A stretch of DNA of 6,419 nt from the NCBI GenBank assembly GCA_028292835.1, contig JAQGLP010000363.1:1-6419 (forward strand), written 5' to 3'. Positions 1 to 5,978 of the stretch are shown in pieces. The translations under genes and the position numbers were made by a program. Origin of the DNA: Variovorax sp. (GTDB lineage Bacteria; Pseudomonadota; Gammaproteobacteria; Burkholderiales; Burkholderiaceae_C). Each line of letters starts with the position of its first letter. Position 1 is the first letter of the stretch. The notes under the pieces are model-generated. The model was not told where the DNA came from, did no database searches, and saw nothing but the letters and a program-made list of their open reading frames with translations.

Positions 1-1
1 C

Positions 2-1471
2 ATCGTCGGCATGGGCCAGGTGCAGCAGCAGTTCTTTCCGGATTCGAGCCGCCCGGAGATCCTGGTGGAGCTGTGGTCGCCCGAGGGCACTTCGTTCGCG
101 GCCAACGACGAGGTGACCCGGCGGGTCGAGCAGCGCTTTCTCCAGGAGCCGGGCGTGACCACGGTCAGCAGCTGGATCGGTTCGGGCGTGCCGCGCTTCT
201 ACCTGCCGCTGGACCAGGTGTTCCCGCAGAGCAACGTGTCGCAGCTGATCGTGCTGGCCAAGGACCTGACGCAGCGCGAGCGCCTCCGCCTGCGCCTGCC
301 GGTCATCCTGGCGCAGGAGTTCCCGGAGGTGCGGGGGCGCACCAAGCTGCTGCCCAACGGCCCGCCGGTGGCGTACCCGGTGCAGTTCCGCGTGATCGGC
401 ACCGACCCGGCGCAACTGCGCCTGCGCGCCGACGAGGTCAAGGCGGCCCTGCACGACAACCCCAACATGCGCGGCATCAACGACAACTGGAACGAGTCGG
501 TCAAGGTGATCCGCCTCGACGTCGACCAGGCCAAGGCGCGCGCTCTGGGCGTGACCAGCCAGGCCATCGCGCAGGCCGCGCGCACCATGTTCAGCGGCAC
601 CACGGTCGGCCAATACCGCGAGGGTGACCGCCTGATCGACATCGTGCTGCGCCAGACCCCCGACGAGCGCGGCGCGATCTCCGACATCGGCAGCGCCTAC
701 CTGCCGACCGCCTCGGGCCGCTCGATTCCGCTCGCGCAGATCGCCAAACCGGTGTTCACCTGGGAGCCGGGCGTGATGTGGCGCGAGAACCGCGACTACG
801 CCATCACCGTGCAGGGCGACATCGTCGAAGGCCTGCAGGGCGCGACCGTGACCGAGCAGCTGCTGCCGCAGCTGCGCGCGCTGGAGGCGAAATGGCGCGC
901 CGCCGGGCAGGGCGCCTACCGCATCGAGGTGGCGGGCGCGGTGGAGGAAAGCAGCAAGGGCTCCGCCTCGATCGTCGCGGGCGTGCCGATCATGCTGTTC
1001 CTGGTCTTCACGCTCCTGATGCTGCAGTTGCACAGCTTCAGCCGGTCGCTTCTGGTCTTCATCACCGGGCCGCTCGGCATCGCCGGCGTGGCGGGCGCGC
1101 TGCTGGTGCTCGACCGGCCCTTCGGCTTCGTCGCGCTGCTCGGCGTGATCGCGCTGATGGGCATGATCCAGCGCAACTCGGTCATCCTGATCGACCAGAT
1201 CGAGAGCGACCGCGCTGCCGGCGTGCCGGCCTGGGACGCGATCGTCGAGTCGGCGGTGCGGCGGCTGCGCCCGATCGTGCTGACCGCGGCGGCGGCCGTG
1301 CTGGCGATGATTCCGCTGTCGCGCAGCGTGTTCTGGGGGCCGATGGCTGTTGCCATCATGGGCGGGCTGATCGTGGCGACCGTGCTCACGCTGCTGGCGC
1401 TGCCGGCCATGTACGCGGCGTGGTTTCGCGTGCGGCGCGAGCCCGCGCCGGCGACCGTCGCTGCGGCCTGA
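2..1471 (+). CDS. RND family efflux transporter permease subunit, C-terminal half (5' partial)
   Basis: This is the inner-membrane permease of a tripartite RND pump (AcrB/MexB-like superfamily), which exports drugs or other small molecules in exchange for protons together with a periplasmic adaptor and an outer-membrane channel. The reading frame is open from the left edge; 489 codons remain of a usual 1,020-1,060. The first residues (IVGMGQVQQQFFPDSSRPE) are what normally follows TM7. Next comes a periplasmic porter/docking domain of about 310 residues (nt 26-960), then five hydrophobic segments matching TM8-TM12: about nt 967-1030, 1045-1110, 1123-1200, 1258-1324 and 1336-1428. In TM10 the segment GMIQRNSVILIDQ has Arg (codon 1172-1174) where AcrB has the proton-relay Lys940. 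The tail is short and the stop is TGA at 1469-1471. The TM4 aspartates and the adaptor gene lie outside the window, so the substrate cannot be inferred. Family call is firm; subfamily is open. Confidence 0.93.
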   Translation: MVGMGQVQQQFFPDSSRPEILVELWSPEGTSFAANDEVTRRVEQRFLQEPGVTTVSSWIGSGVPRFYLPLDQVFPQSNVSQLIVLAKDLTQRERLRLRLPVILAQEFPEVRGRTKLLPNGPPVAYPVQFRVIGTDPAQLRLRADEVKAALHDNPNMRGINDNWNESVKVIRLDVDQAKARALGVTSQAIAQAARTMFSGTTVGQYREGDRLIDIVLRQTPDERGAISDIGSAYLPTASGRSIPLAQIAKPVFTWEPGVMWRENRDYAITVQGDIVEGLQGATVTEQLLPQLRALEAKWRAAGQGAYRIEVAGAVEESSKGSASIVAGVPIMLFLVFTLLMLQLHSFSRSLLVFITGPLGIAGVAGALLVLDRPFGFVALLGVIALMGMIQRNSVILIDQIESDRAAGVPAWDAIVESAVRRLRPIVLTAAAAVLAMIPLSRSVFWGPMAVAIMGGLIVATVLTLLALPAMYAAWFRVRREPAPATVAAA

Positions 1472-1500
1472 GCCTGCGAAAAGCACATCCGGTTCGCGCA

Positions 1501-1506
1501 TAAAAT
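1501..1506 (+). promoter_or_regulatory. Candidate -10 box (TAAAAT) upstream of tRNA-Leu
   Basis: TAAAAT matches the sigma-70 -10 consensus at 5 of 6 positions and lies 30 bases after the RND stop codon. No convincing -35 hexamer sits 16-18 bases upstream. If used, it would give a leader of about 100 bases before the tRNA. A TTGACC at 1513-1518 resembles a -35 box but has no good -10 partner at the right distance. The call rests on one short motif. Confidence 0.2.
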
Positions 1507-1526
1507 ACGCGATTGACCGATTTCGA

Positions 1527-1555
1527 GCGAGCGGCCCCGATTCAGGGCCGTTCGC
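1527..1555. other. Strong hairpin between the RND gene and tRNA-Leu
   Basis: The arms GCGAGCGGCCC (1527-1537) and GGGCCGTTCGC (1545-1555) pair over 11 bp with a single G-T wobble and a 7-base loop CGATTCA. No run of T follows on either strand, so it is not a classic intrinsic terminator. It could end or protect the RND transcript, or fold in the leader of the tRNA precursor. The pairing is visible in the sequence; the role is unknown. Confidence 0.5.
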
Positions 1556-1614
1556 ATCAATGGCCGGGCTGGCCGGCAGGCCCGTCGCGGTACTCACCTG
1601 AAAAAACTGGAACG

Positions 1615-1701
1615 GCGCGGGTGGCGAAATTGGTAGACGCACCAGGTTTAGGTCCTGACGTTCGCAAGAACGTGCCGGTTCGAGTCCGGCCCCGCGCACC
1701 A
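1615..1701 (+). tRNA. tRNA-Leu, anticodon UAG
   Basis: This 87-base tRNA has encoded CCA and folds as a class II tRNA. The acceptor stem is GCGCGGG (1615-1621) with CCCGCGC (1691-1697), followed by discriminator A1698 and CCA 1699-1701. The D stem is GCG/CGC (1624-1626/1638-1640). The anticodon loop TTTAGGT (1647-1653) places TAG at 1649-1651, so it reads CUA and probably other CUN leucine codons. The long variable arm is ACGTTC-GCAA-GAACGT (1658-1673). The T arm is GCCGG-TTCGAGT-CCGGC (1674-1690). The outermost anticodon-stem pair (C1642 with A1658) does not form; A1658 can pair with T1673 in the variable arm instead. A1698 and the long variable arm are typical leucine identity features. Confidence 0.97.
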
Positions 1702-1718
1702 CTCCAGTGAATTACAGA

Positions 1719-1762
1719 GCCCCGTCCGGGGCGGGCGAATATTCCCAAATCCCGGGCTTTTT
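1719..1762 (+). terminator. Possible weak terminator after tRNA-Leu
   Basis: A small hairpin, GCCCC (1719-1723) with GGGGC (1728-1732) and loop GTCC, lies 18 bases after the tRNA. The only T run (1758-1762) comes 26 bases later, after CCCGGGC, so the usual hairpin/T-tract geometry is not met. AGCCC (1718-1722) could instead pair with GGGCT (1754-1758), which abuts the T run, but the loop would be large. A terminator is expected here because clcB converges from the other side. Confidence 0.25.
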
Positions 1763-1801
1763 CCGGCGCAGCGAGTTTTCCGGCGTTCGGCGGAGTCGGG
1801 C

Positions 1802-3535
1802 CTAATCGCTCAGCCGCACATAGGTCGCCAGCAACGCGCTCTTGGCGACGACGCCGAGCAGCACCGGCCGCTTGATGCTTTCGATCACCGGCAGGCGCTC
1901 GCCGCGATGCTCCAGGAAGCGCTGCAGGGCTTGGCCCAGGTTCATGTCCGAAGTGATGGGTACGACTTCCTGCACCAGCAGGTCCGCCGCCCGCTTTTGC
2001 AGCAGGCCCGGCACACCGGCGGCGGCGTTCAGGGCCTTGAGAGGAACCACGCCCAGGAACAGCGACTGCGCATCGACCACGTACAGGTACTTGACGGGAT
2101 GTTGCAGGAAGAGCCGGCTCATCTCTGGCAGGCCGGTGTCGGGCCCGACCACGGTTTCGGCGGGCTGCACCAGGTCGCGCATGTGCAGCGTGCGCAGGCG
2201 CAGCCGCTCGTGGTGCCGCTCGCGCCGGTGCACGGTGATCTCGTACATCGACCCCGCGTTGGTCGAACGCGTCACGAAGTAGGCGATGACGCTGCTGGCC
2301 ATGAGCGGCAGCATGACCTGGTAGCTCAGCGTCATCTCGAAGATCATCAGGATCGCCATCAGCGGCGCCTGCGTGGCGCCGGCCAGGAAGGCGCCCATGC
2401 CGACGATGGCGTAGGCAAAGGGCGCGGAGGTCGCCTGCGGCCACATCGCATGCGCCGTCTGGCCGAACAGGCCGCCGATCATGCAGCCGAAGAAGAGCGC
2501 TGGCGTAAACACCCCGCCCACCGCACCGGAGCCGGCCGTGGCCAGGGTGGCGACCGCTTTTGCCACCAGCACCAGCGCCAGCAGCGTCCAGGGCCAGGAC
2601 GTGTGCAGTACCGAATTGACCACGCTGTAGCCGTTGCCCCAGACCTCGGGCAGCCGCACCGAGATCAGTCCCACTACCAGGCCCCCCAGCGCCAGCCGCC
2701 AGGGCAGCGCCAGAGGCATGCCCCCGAAAAATCGCCGGCTGGTGCCCAGGCCCCGCAGGAACAGCGCCGCGGCACCGCCGAGCAGCACGCCCAGCAAGGC
2801 GAACAGCAGCACTTCCGCGCCATAGATCACCGGAAAGGTGGGCATGGCGTAGGGCGGCTGGTAGTCCGGGAACTCGCGCATCGTGATGTTGGCGACCACC
2901 GACGCCACCATGATCGGCCCCACGCTTTCCATGGCGATGGAGCCGAGCACGATCTCGGCTACGAAAAAGGCGCCGGCGATGGGCGCGTTGTAGGCCGCGG
3001 TCAGGCCGGCCGCGGCACCGCAGGCCACCAGCAGGCGCAGCCGCTCGGCGGGGAAGCGGAAGGCTTGCCCGAGCAGCGAGGCACACAGCGCCGCGAGCTG
3101 CACCATGGAGCCTTCGCGGCCAATGGAGCCGCCGCTGGCGATGCTGACGAGCGACGAGGCGCTGCGTGCCAGCGTCTGCGCCACGGGCATGCGGCCATCC
3201 CCCAGCACCACGGCCTCCATGTAGTCGGAGGTCGCCTTGCGCACCGTCGCTCGTCGGGCCAGCACCAGCAGGAGGCCGGCGATTCCTCCACCCACCGTCG
3301 GGACGGCGACGCGCGCCCACCACGGCAGCGTGCGGGCGATGTCCACGAGACCGCCGCTGCTGCCGAGCACCAGCCCGTCGAGCCTGTGGAGCGCGCTGCG
3401 GAACAATTCCGTCGCCAGTGCACCCAACACGCCCGTGACGATGGACCACAGCAGCGCGGTCTGCCAGTCGGCGACGCGGAAGATCCGCTGCAGGCTCAGG
3501 CGCAGCCCCAGTGCAGCCGATGCGATGCGACTCAT
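1802..3535 (-). CDS. clcB: ClcB-type voltage-gated chloride channel/transporter with C-terminal CBS pair
   Basis: This 577-residue ClC-family membrane protein moves chloride across the inner membrane. About ten hydrophobic segments span residues 25-420. Family motifs are visible: TSDYMEAV (102-109), GREGS (139-143) with gating glutamate E141, AAYNAPIAGAFFVAE (180-194), VWGNGYS (298-304), GSGAVGGVFTP (335-345), and Y431, which matches the anion-coordinating Tyr445 of E. coli ClcA. The DYMEA and VWGNGYS motifs are shared with E. coli ClcB rather than ClcA. Where ClcA has proton glutamate Glu203, this protein has Ile195, as expected of the ClcB branch. Two CBS domains (about 452-502 and 516-575) follow; E. 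coli ClcB (about 418 residues) lacks them, so nucleotide sensing is an inference. The start at 3535 was chosen because AGGA lies 8 bases upstream and little precedes the first membrane helix. An upstream ATG at 3619 (605 residues) has AAGGA only 3 bases away. The frame stays open to 3790, but that part shows no conserved character. Confidence 0.9.
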   Translation of the reverse strand: MSRIASAALGLRLSLQRIFRVADWQTALLWSIVTGVLGALATELFRSALHRLDGLVLGSSGGLVDIARTLPWWARVAVPTVGGGIAGLLLVLARRATVRKATSDYMEAVVLGDGRMPVAQTLARSASSLVSIASGGSIGREGSMVQLAALCASLLGQAFRFPAERLRLLVACGAAAGLTAAYNAPIAGAFFVAEIVLGSIAMESVGPIMVASVVANITMREFPDYQPPYAMPTFPVIYGAEVLLFALLGVLLGGAAALFLRGLGTSRRFFGGMPLALPWRLALGGLVVGLISVRLPEVWGNGYSVVNSVLHTSWPWTLLALVLVAKAVATLATAGSGAVGGVFTPALFFGCMIGGLFGQTAHAMWPQATSAPFAYAIVGMGAFLAGATQAPLMAILMIFEMTLSYQVMLPLMASSVIAYFVTRSTNAGSMYEITVHRRERHHERLRLRTLHMRDLVQPAETVVGPDTGLPEMSRLFLQHPVKYLYVVDAQSLFLGVVPLKALNAAAGVPGLLQKRAADLLVQEVVPITSDMNLGQALQRFLEHRGERLPVIESIKRPVLLGVVAKSALLATYVRLSD

Positions 3536-3726
3536 TCCCGTGTTCCTAGGGAAGCCATCCGTCGAGCGGCGATGTCGGACAGGTCGGCCCTCATTTTTCG
3601 AGTGGTTTCTGGTTGGCATGTGTCCTTGGCCGGCGGCGGGCGAATGTCCACAAAGAATGCCCAATGAGTCTCGCAGGTCGAGCCCGTCCGGTCCATGCGC
3701 CTGCAAGGAAGGTCGCGGGCGGGCGC

Positions 3727-3732
3727 TAAAAT
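3727..3732 (+). promoter_or_regulatory. Candidate -10 box (TAAAAT) for tig
   Basis: TAAAAT matches the sigma-70 -10 consensus at 5 of 6 positions and sits about 130 bases before the tig start, which would give a leader of roughly 125 bases. No good -35 hexamer is visible at 16-18 bases upstream (3704-3709 reads CAAGGA). The same hexamer occurs before the tRNA-Leu. Confidence 0.3.
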
Positions 3733-3802
3733 CCCAAGCTGCCATCGGGCCGTCGATCAAGTTTGCGCCGATCCTCCGCCACGATTCCAAGTGCCTGATC
3801 TG

Positions 3803-3838
3803 AAAAGACTCGCCGGGTCCGGCTCGCGCACCAGCTCC
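3803..3838 (+). repeat. Imperfect direct repeat of the tRNA-Leu 3' end
   Basis: Positions 3817-3838 match tRNA-Leu positions 1684-1705 at 20 bases if one single-base gap is allowed in each copy: GTCCGGC, then a C-rich spacer, then GCGCACCA, then CTCC. Just upstream, GCCGG (3812-3816) corresponds to the tRNA T-stem GCCGG (1674-1678), with five T-loop bases missing. AAGA at 3804-3807 may match the variable arm. It cannot fold as a working tRNA, having no T loop and no matching 5' acceptor. It is in the same orientation as the tRNA. It could be an old integration scar, the remains of a duplicated tRNA, or chance in GC-rich DNA. Confidence 0.4.
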
Positions 3839-3864
3839 CTATCTCACTCTTTCTGGAACCCCTT

Positions 3865-5178
3865 ATGACCGTGAACGTTGAAACCCTCGACAAGCTCGAG
3901 CGCAAGATCACGCTGACCTTGCCCGTCGGCACCATCCAGTCCGAAGTCGATTCGCGCCTCAAGAAGCTGGCCCGCACCGTCAAGATGGATGGCTTTCGTC
4001 CCGGCAAGGTGCCGATGAACGTGGTGACCCAGCGCTACGGCTACTCGGTGCACTACGAGGTCATGAACGACAAGGTCGGCCAGGCCTTCGCGCAGGCGGC
4101 CAACGAAGCCAAGCTGCGCGTCGCCGGCCAGCCGCGCATCACCGAGAAGGAAGAGGCGCCCGAGGGCGAACTGGCCTTCGACGCGGTGTTCGAGGTGTTC
4201 CCCGAGGTCAAGATCAACGACCTGTCGGCCGCCGAAATCGAGAAACTGACGGCCGAGGTGGGCGACGACGCGATCGACAAGACGCTCGACATCCTGCGCA
4301 AGCAGCGCCGCACCTTCGCGCAGCGTGCGCAGGACGCAGCCGCCCAGGACGGCGACCGCGTGACGGTCGACTTCGAAGGCAAGATCGACGGCGAACCCTT
4401 CCAGGGCGGCAAGGCCGAGGACTTCCAGTTCATCGTCGGCGAAGGCCAGATGCTCAAGGAGTTCGAGGACGCCGTGCGCGGCCTGAAGAGCGGCGACAGC
4501 CGCACCTTCCCGCTGTCGTTCCCGGCCGAATACCACGGCAAGGACGTGGCTGGCAAGCAGGCCGATTTCCTCGTGACGGTCAAGAAGATCGAAGCCACGC
4601 ACCTGCCGGAAGTCGACGGGCAGCTCGCCAAGTCGCTCGGCATCGCCGACGCCACGGTCGAGGGCCTGCGCGCCGACATCAAGCGCAACCTCGAGCGCGA
4701 GGTGAAGTTCCGCCTGCTGGCGCGCAACAAGACCGCCGTGATGGACGCGCTGGTGGCCAACGCCGAACTCGACCTGCCCAACTCCAGCGTGCAGTCGGAG
4801 GTCGAGCGCATGGTCGAGGGCGCCCGCGCCGACCTGAAGCAGCGCGGCATCAAGGACGCCGACAAGGCGCCGATCCCCGAGGAGGTGTTCCGCCCGCAGG
4901 CCGAGCGCCGCGTGCGCCTGGGCCTGGTGGTGGCCGAGCTGGTGCGTGCCAACAACCTGCAGGCCAGGCCCGAGCAGCTCAAGGCACACATCGACGAGCT
5001 GGCCGCCAGCTACGAGAAGCCGGCCGACGTGGTGCGCTGGTACTTCAGCGACAACGCCCGCCTGGCCGAAGTCGAAGCCGTCGTCCTCGAAAACAACGTG
5101 ACCGATTTCGTGCTGGGCAAGGCCAAGGTCAGCGAAAAATCCGTCTCGTTCGACGAACTGATGGCGCAGCAGGGCTGA
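3865..5178 (+). CDS. tig: Trigger factor, ribosome-associated chaperone and peptidyl-prolyl isomerase
   Basis: This 437-residue protein binds at the ribosomal exit tunnel and shields nascent chains; it can also catalyse cis-trans isomerisation of prolyl bonds. The order of domains is standard. The N-terminal ribosome-binding domain (about 1-115) carries the signature GFRPGKVP at 43-50; E. coli has GFRKGKVP. The FKBP-like isomerase domain (about 160-243) contains DRVTVDFEGKIDG and FPAEYHG. The helical C-terminal chaperone arms run from about 244 to 437. The length is close to the E. coli protein (432). The start ATG at 3865 gives MTVNVETLDKLERKI, which aligns with known N-termini; the ribosome binding site upstream (TGGAA) is weak. 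The next gene is clpP, 88 bases downstream, the usual neighbour. The long open frame on the opposite strand is a codon-bias shadow. Confidence 0.98.
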   Translation: MTVNVETLDKLERKITLTLPVGTIQSEVDSRLKKLARTVKMDGFRPGKVPMNVVTQRYGYSVHYEVMNDKVGQAFAQAANEAKLRVAGQPRITEKEEAPEGELAFDAVFEVFPEVKINDLSAAEIEKLTAEVGDDAIDKTLDILRKQRRTFAQRAQDAAAQDGDRVTVDFEGKIDGEPFQGGKAEDFQFIVGEGQMLKEFEDAVRGLKSGDSRTFPLSFPAEYHGKDVAGKQADFLVTVKKIEATHLPEVDGQLAKSLGIADATVEGLRADIKRNLEREVKFRLLARNKTAVMDALVANAELDLPNSSVQSEVERMVEGARADLKQRGIKDADKAPIPEEVFRPQAERRVRLGLVVAELVRANNLQARPEQLKAHIDELAASYEKPADVVRWYFSDNARLAEVEAVVLENNVTDFVLGKAKVSEKSVSFDELMAQQG

Positions 5179-5199
5179 GCCGGCGGCTTCCGCAGGGGT

Positions 5200-5235
5200 G
5201 GGGCTTGTGCTTCCAGGCACGAGCCCCATTTCGTT
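5200..5235 (+). terminator. Hairpin after tig, probable intrinsic terminator
   Basis: The arms GGGGCTTGTGC (5200-5210) and GCACGAGCCCC (5217-5227) pair over 11 bp with one T-G wobble around the loop TTCCAG. The following bases, ATTTCGTTT, form only a broken T tract, so termination may be partial and some tig transcripts may read into clpP. The 3' arm doubles as part of a possible heat-shock promoter. Confidence 0.55.
5204..5231 (+). promoter_or_regulatory. Candidate sigma-32 (RpoH) heat-shock promoter for clpP
   Basis: CTTGTGC (5204-5210) resembles the sigma-32 -35 element CTTGAAA in its first four bases. After 13 bases comes CCCCATTT (5224-5231), a full match to the -10 consensus CCCCATnT. 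The predicted start would be near 5238, leaving about 30 bases before the clpP ATG. E. coli clpP is a known RpoH target. The caution is that CCCC also belongs to the hairpin arm, so the motif could arise from the terminator structure. A sigma-70-like TACAGT (5240-5245) is a weaker alternative. Confidence 0.45.
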
Positions 5236-5266
5236 TGGGTACAGTATCTTTCTTTGGAAAGCACAT

Positions 5267-5875
5267 ATGAGCGCACAAGAAATTCAGGGCCTCGGCATGG
5301 TTCCGATGGTCATCGAGCAGTCGGGCCGCGGCGAGCGGTCCTACGACATCTATTCGCGCCTGCTGAAGGAGCGCGTGATCTTCCTGGTCGGCGAGGTCAA
5401 CGATCAGACCGCCAATCTCGTGGTGGCGCAGCTGCTGTTCCTCGAAAGCGAAAACCCGGACAAGGACATTTCGTTCTACATCAATTCCCCGGGTGGCAGC
5501 GTGAGCGCGGGCATGGCGATCTTCGACACCATGCAGTTCATCAAGCCCGATGTGTCGACCCTGTGCATCGGCTTCGCGGCCAGCATGGGCGCCTTCCTGC
5601 TGGCGGCGGGGGCCAAGGGCAAGCGGTTTTCGCTGCCCAACTCCAAGATCATGATCCACCAGGTGCTGGGCGGCGCGCGCGGACAGGCGACCGACATCGA
5701 GATCCACGCCCGCGACATCCTCAAGACGCGAGAGCAGATGAACCGCATCCTGGCCGAGCGCACCGGCCAGCCGCTGGAGAAGATCGCGCGCGACACCGAG
5801 CGCGACTATTTCCTGACGGCCCAGGAGTCCAAGGACTATGGCCTGGTCGACCAGGTGATCTCGCAGCGCAGCTGA
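5267..5875 (+). CDS. clpP: ATP-dependent Clp protease proteolytic subunit
   Basis: This 202-residue serine peptidase forms the two-ring, 14-subunit barrel that degrades proteins unfolded by ClpX or ClpA. The catalytic triad is complete: S106 in GFAASMGA, H131 in MIHQ, and D180 in RDTERDYF. The spacing (25 and 49 residues) matches E. coli Ser111/His136/Asp185. The oxyanion-region motif INSPGGSV is at 72-79. The N-terminal stretch MSAQEIQGLGMVPMVIEQSG includes a short propeptide that E. coli removes by self-cleavage; the mature end here is not certain. ATG 5267 is preferred over the in-frame ATG 5198, because 5198 lies within the terminator/promoter region and codes for unrelated sequence. GGAAAG at 5256-5261 is a modest ribosome binding site. 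clpX follows after 103 bases. Confidence 0.98.
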   Translation: MSAQEIQGLGMVPMVIEQSGRGERSYDIYSRLLKERVIFLVGEVNDQTANLVVAQLLFLESENPDKDISFYINSPGGSVSAGMAIFDTMQFIKPDVSTLCIGFAASMGAFLLAAGAKGKRFSLPNSKIMIHQVLGGARGQATDIEIHARDILKTREQMNRILAERTGQPLEKIARDTERDYFLTAQESKDYGLVDQVISQRS

Positions 5876-5880
5876 GCTGG

Positions 5881-5900
5881 CGGGTGCCCTGCGGCGCCCG
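5881..5900. other. Short GC-rich hairpin after clpP
   Basis: CGGGTGCC (5881-5888) pairs with GGCGCCCG (5893-5900) over 8 bp with one T-G wobble and the loop CTGC. No T run follows. It lies 5 bases after the clpP stop and just before the main terminator, so it may protect the 3' end of the transcript. Confidence 0.35.
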
Positions 5901-5907
5901 CGCAACG

Positions 5908-5943
5908 ACGGCGTTTTCCACACGGAGAACGCCGTTTTTGTTT
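5908..5943 (+). terminator. Strong rho-independent terminator after clpP
   Basis: ACGGCGTTTTCC (5908-5919) pairs with GGAGAACGCCGT (5924-5935) over 12 bp with one T-G wobble and a 4-base loop ACAC. A T-rich tail (5935-5943: TTTTT, G, TTT) follows directly. The geometry is canonical. It should end most clpP transcripts before clpX. Confidence 0.87.
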
Positions 5944-5946
5944 GGT

Positions 5947-5952
5947 TATCAT
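5947..5952 (+). promoter_or_regulatory. Candidate -10 box (TATCAT) for clpX
   Basis: TATCAT matches TATAAT at 5 of 6 positions and lies 27 bases before the clpX ATG, immediately after the clpP terminator. The position 17 bases upstream falls inside the terminator stem and does not resemble TTGACA. Support is one hexamer plus the need for a promoter after a strong terminator. Confidence 0.25.
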
Positions 5953-5978
5953 TGAAAATTCAGTTTTAGGGCAGTTCC

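Larger units (their letters stand above)
3536..3864. other. Divergent intergenic region between clcB and tig
   Basis: These 329 bases hold the control regions of clcB (leftward) and tig (rightward). Visible elements are a short direct repeat at 3642-3662, a TAAAAT box at 3727-3732, and a stretch at 3803-3838 resembling the 3' half of the upstream tRNA-Leu. The open frame continuing from clcB to 3790 reads as low-complexity translation of GC-rich DNA. No clear -35/-10 pair for clcB was found on the minus strand. No intact RNA gene or small protein gene is supported. Confidence 0.6.

Noticed and set aside
1471..1614. Classic intrinsic terminator for the RND gene
   Set aside because: The hairpin at 1527-1555 has no T tract and no other stem with a T run was found in the gap.
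1513..1710. 65-codon open frame across the tRNA-Leu (TTG start)
   Set aside because: It reads through the structured tRNA and the upstream hairpin, so it is a chance frame.
1557..3449. 630-codon open frame on the minus strand overlapping clcB, and a 586-codon frame on the plus strand (1907-3667)
   Set aside because: Both are Arg, Ala, Gly and Gln-rich frame shadows of the well-supported ClcB frame. They lack recognisable domains and the first runs through the tRNA.
3536..3790. 85-codon N-terminal extension of clcB
   Set aside because: It would cover the tig -10 region, has no conserved character, and the internal ATG at 3535 has a better-spaced ribosome binding site and gives a normal ClC N-terminus.
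3765..3833. A complete second tRNA before tig
   Set aside because: The stretch ends in GCGCACCA and has a T-stem-like GCCGG/CCGGC, but the T loop is only two bases, the acceptor pairing contains a mismatch and no D arm is present. It is kept only as a possible tRNA fragment.
3844..5229. 461-codon open frame on the minus strand opposite tig
   Set aside because: It exactly shadows a certain tig gene. Its His, Val, Leu, Asp and Gly-rich composition is what the complement of GC-biased codons gives, and no known domain is visible.
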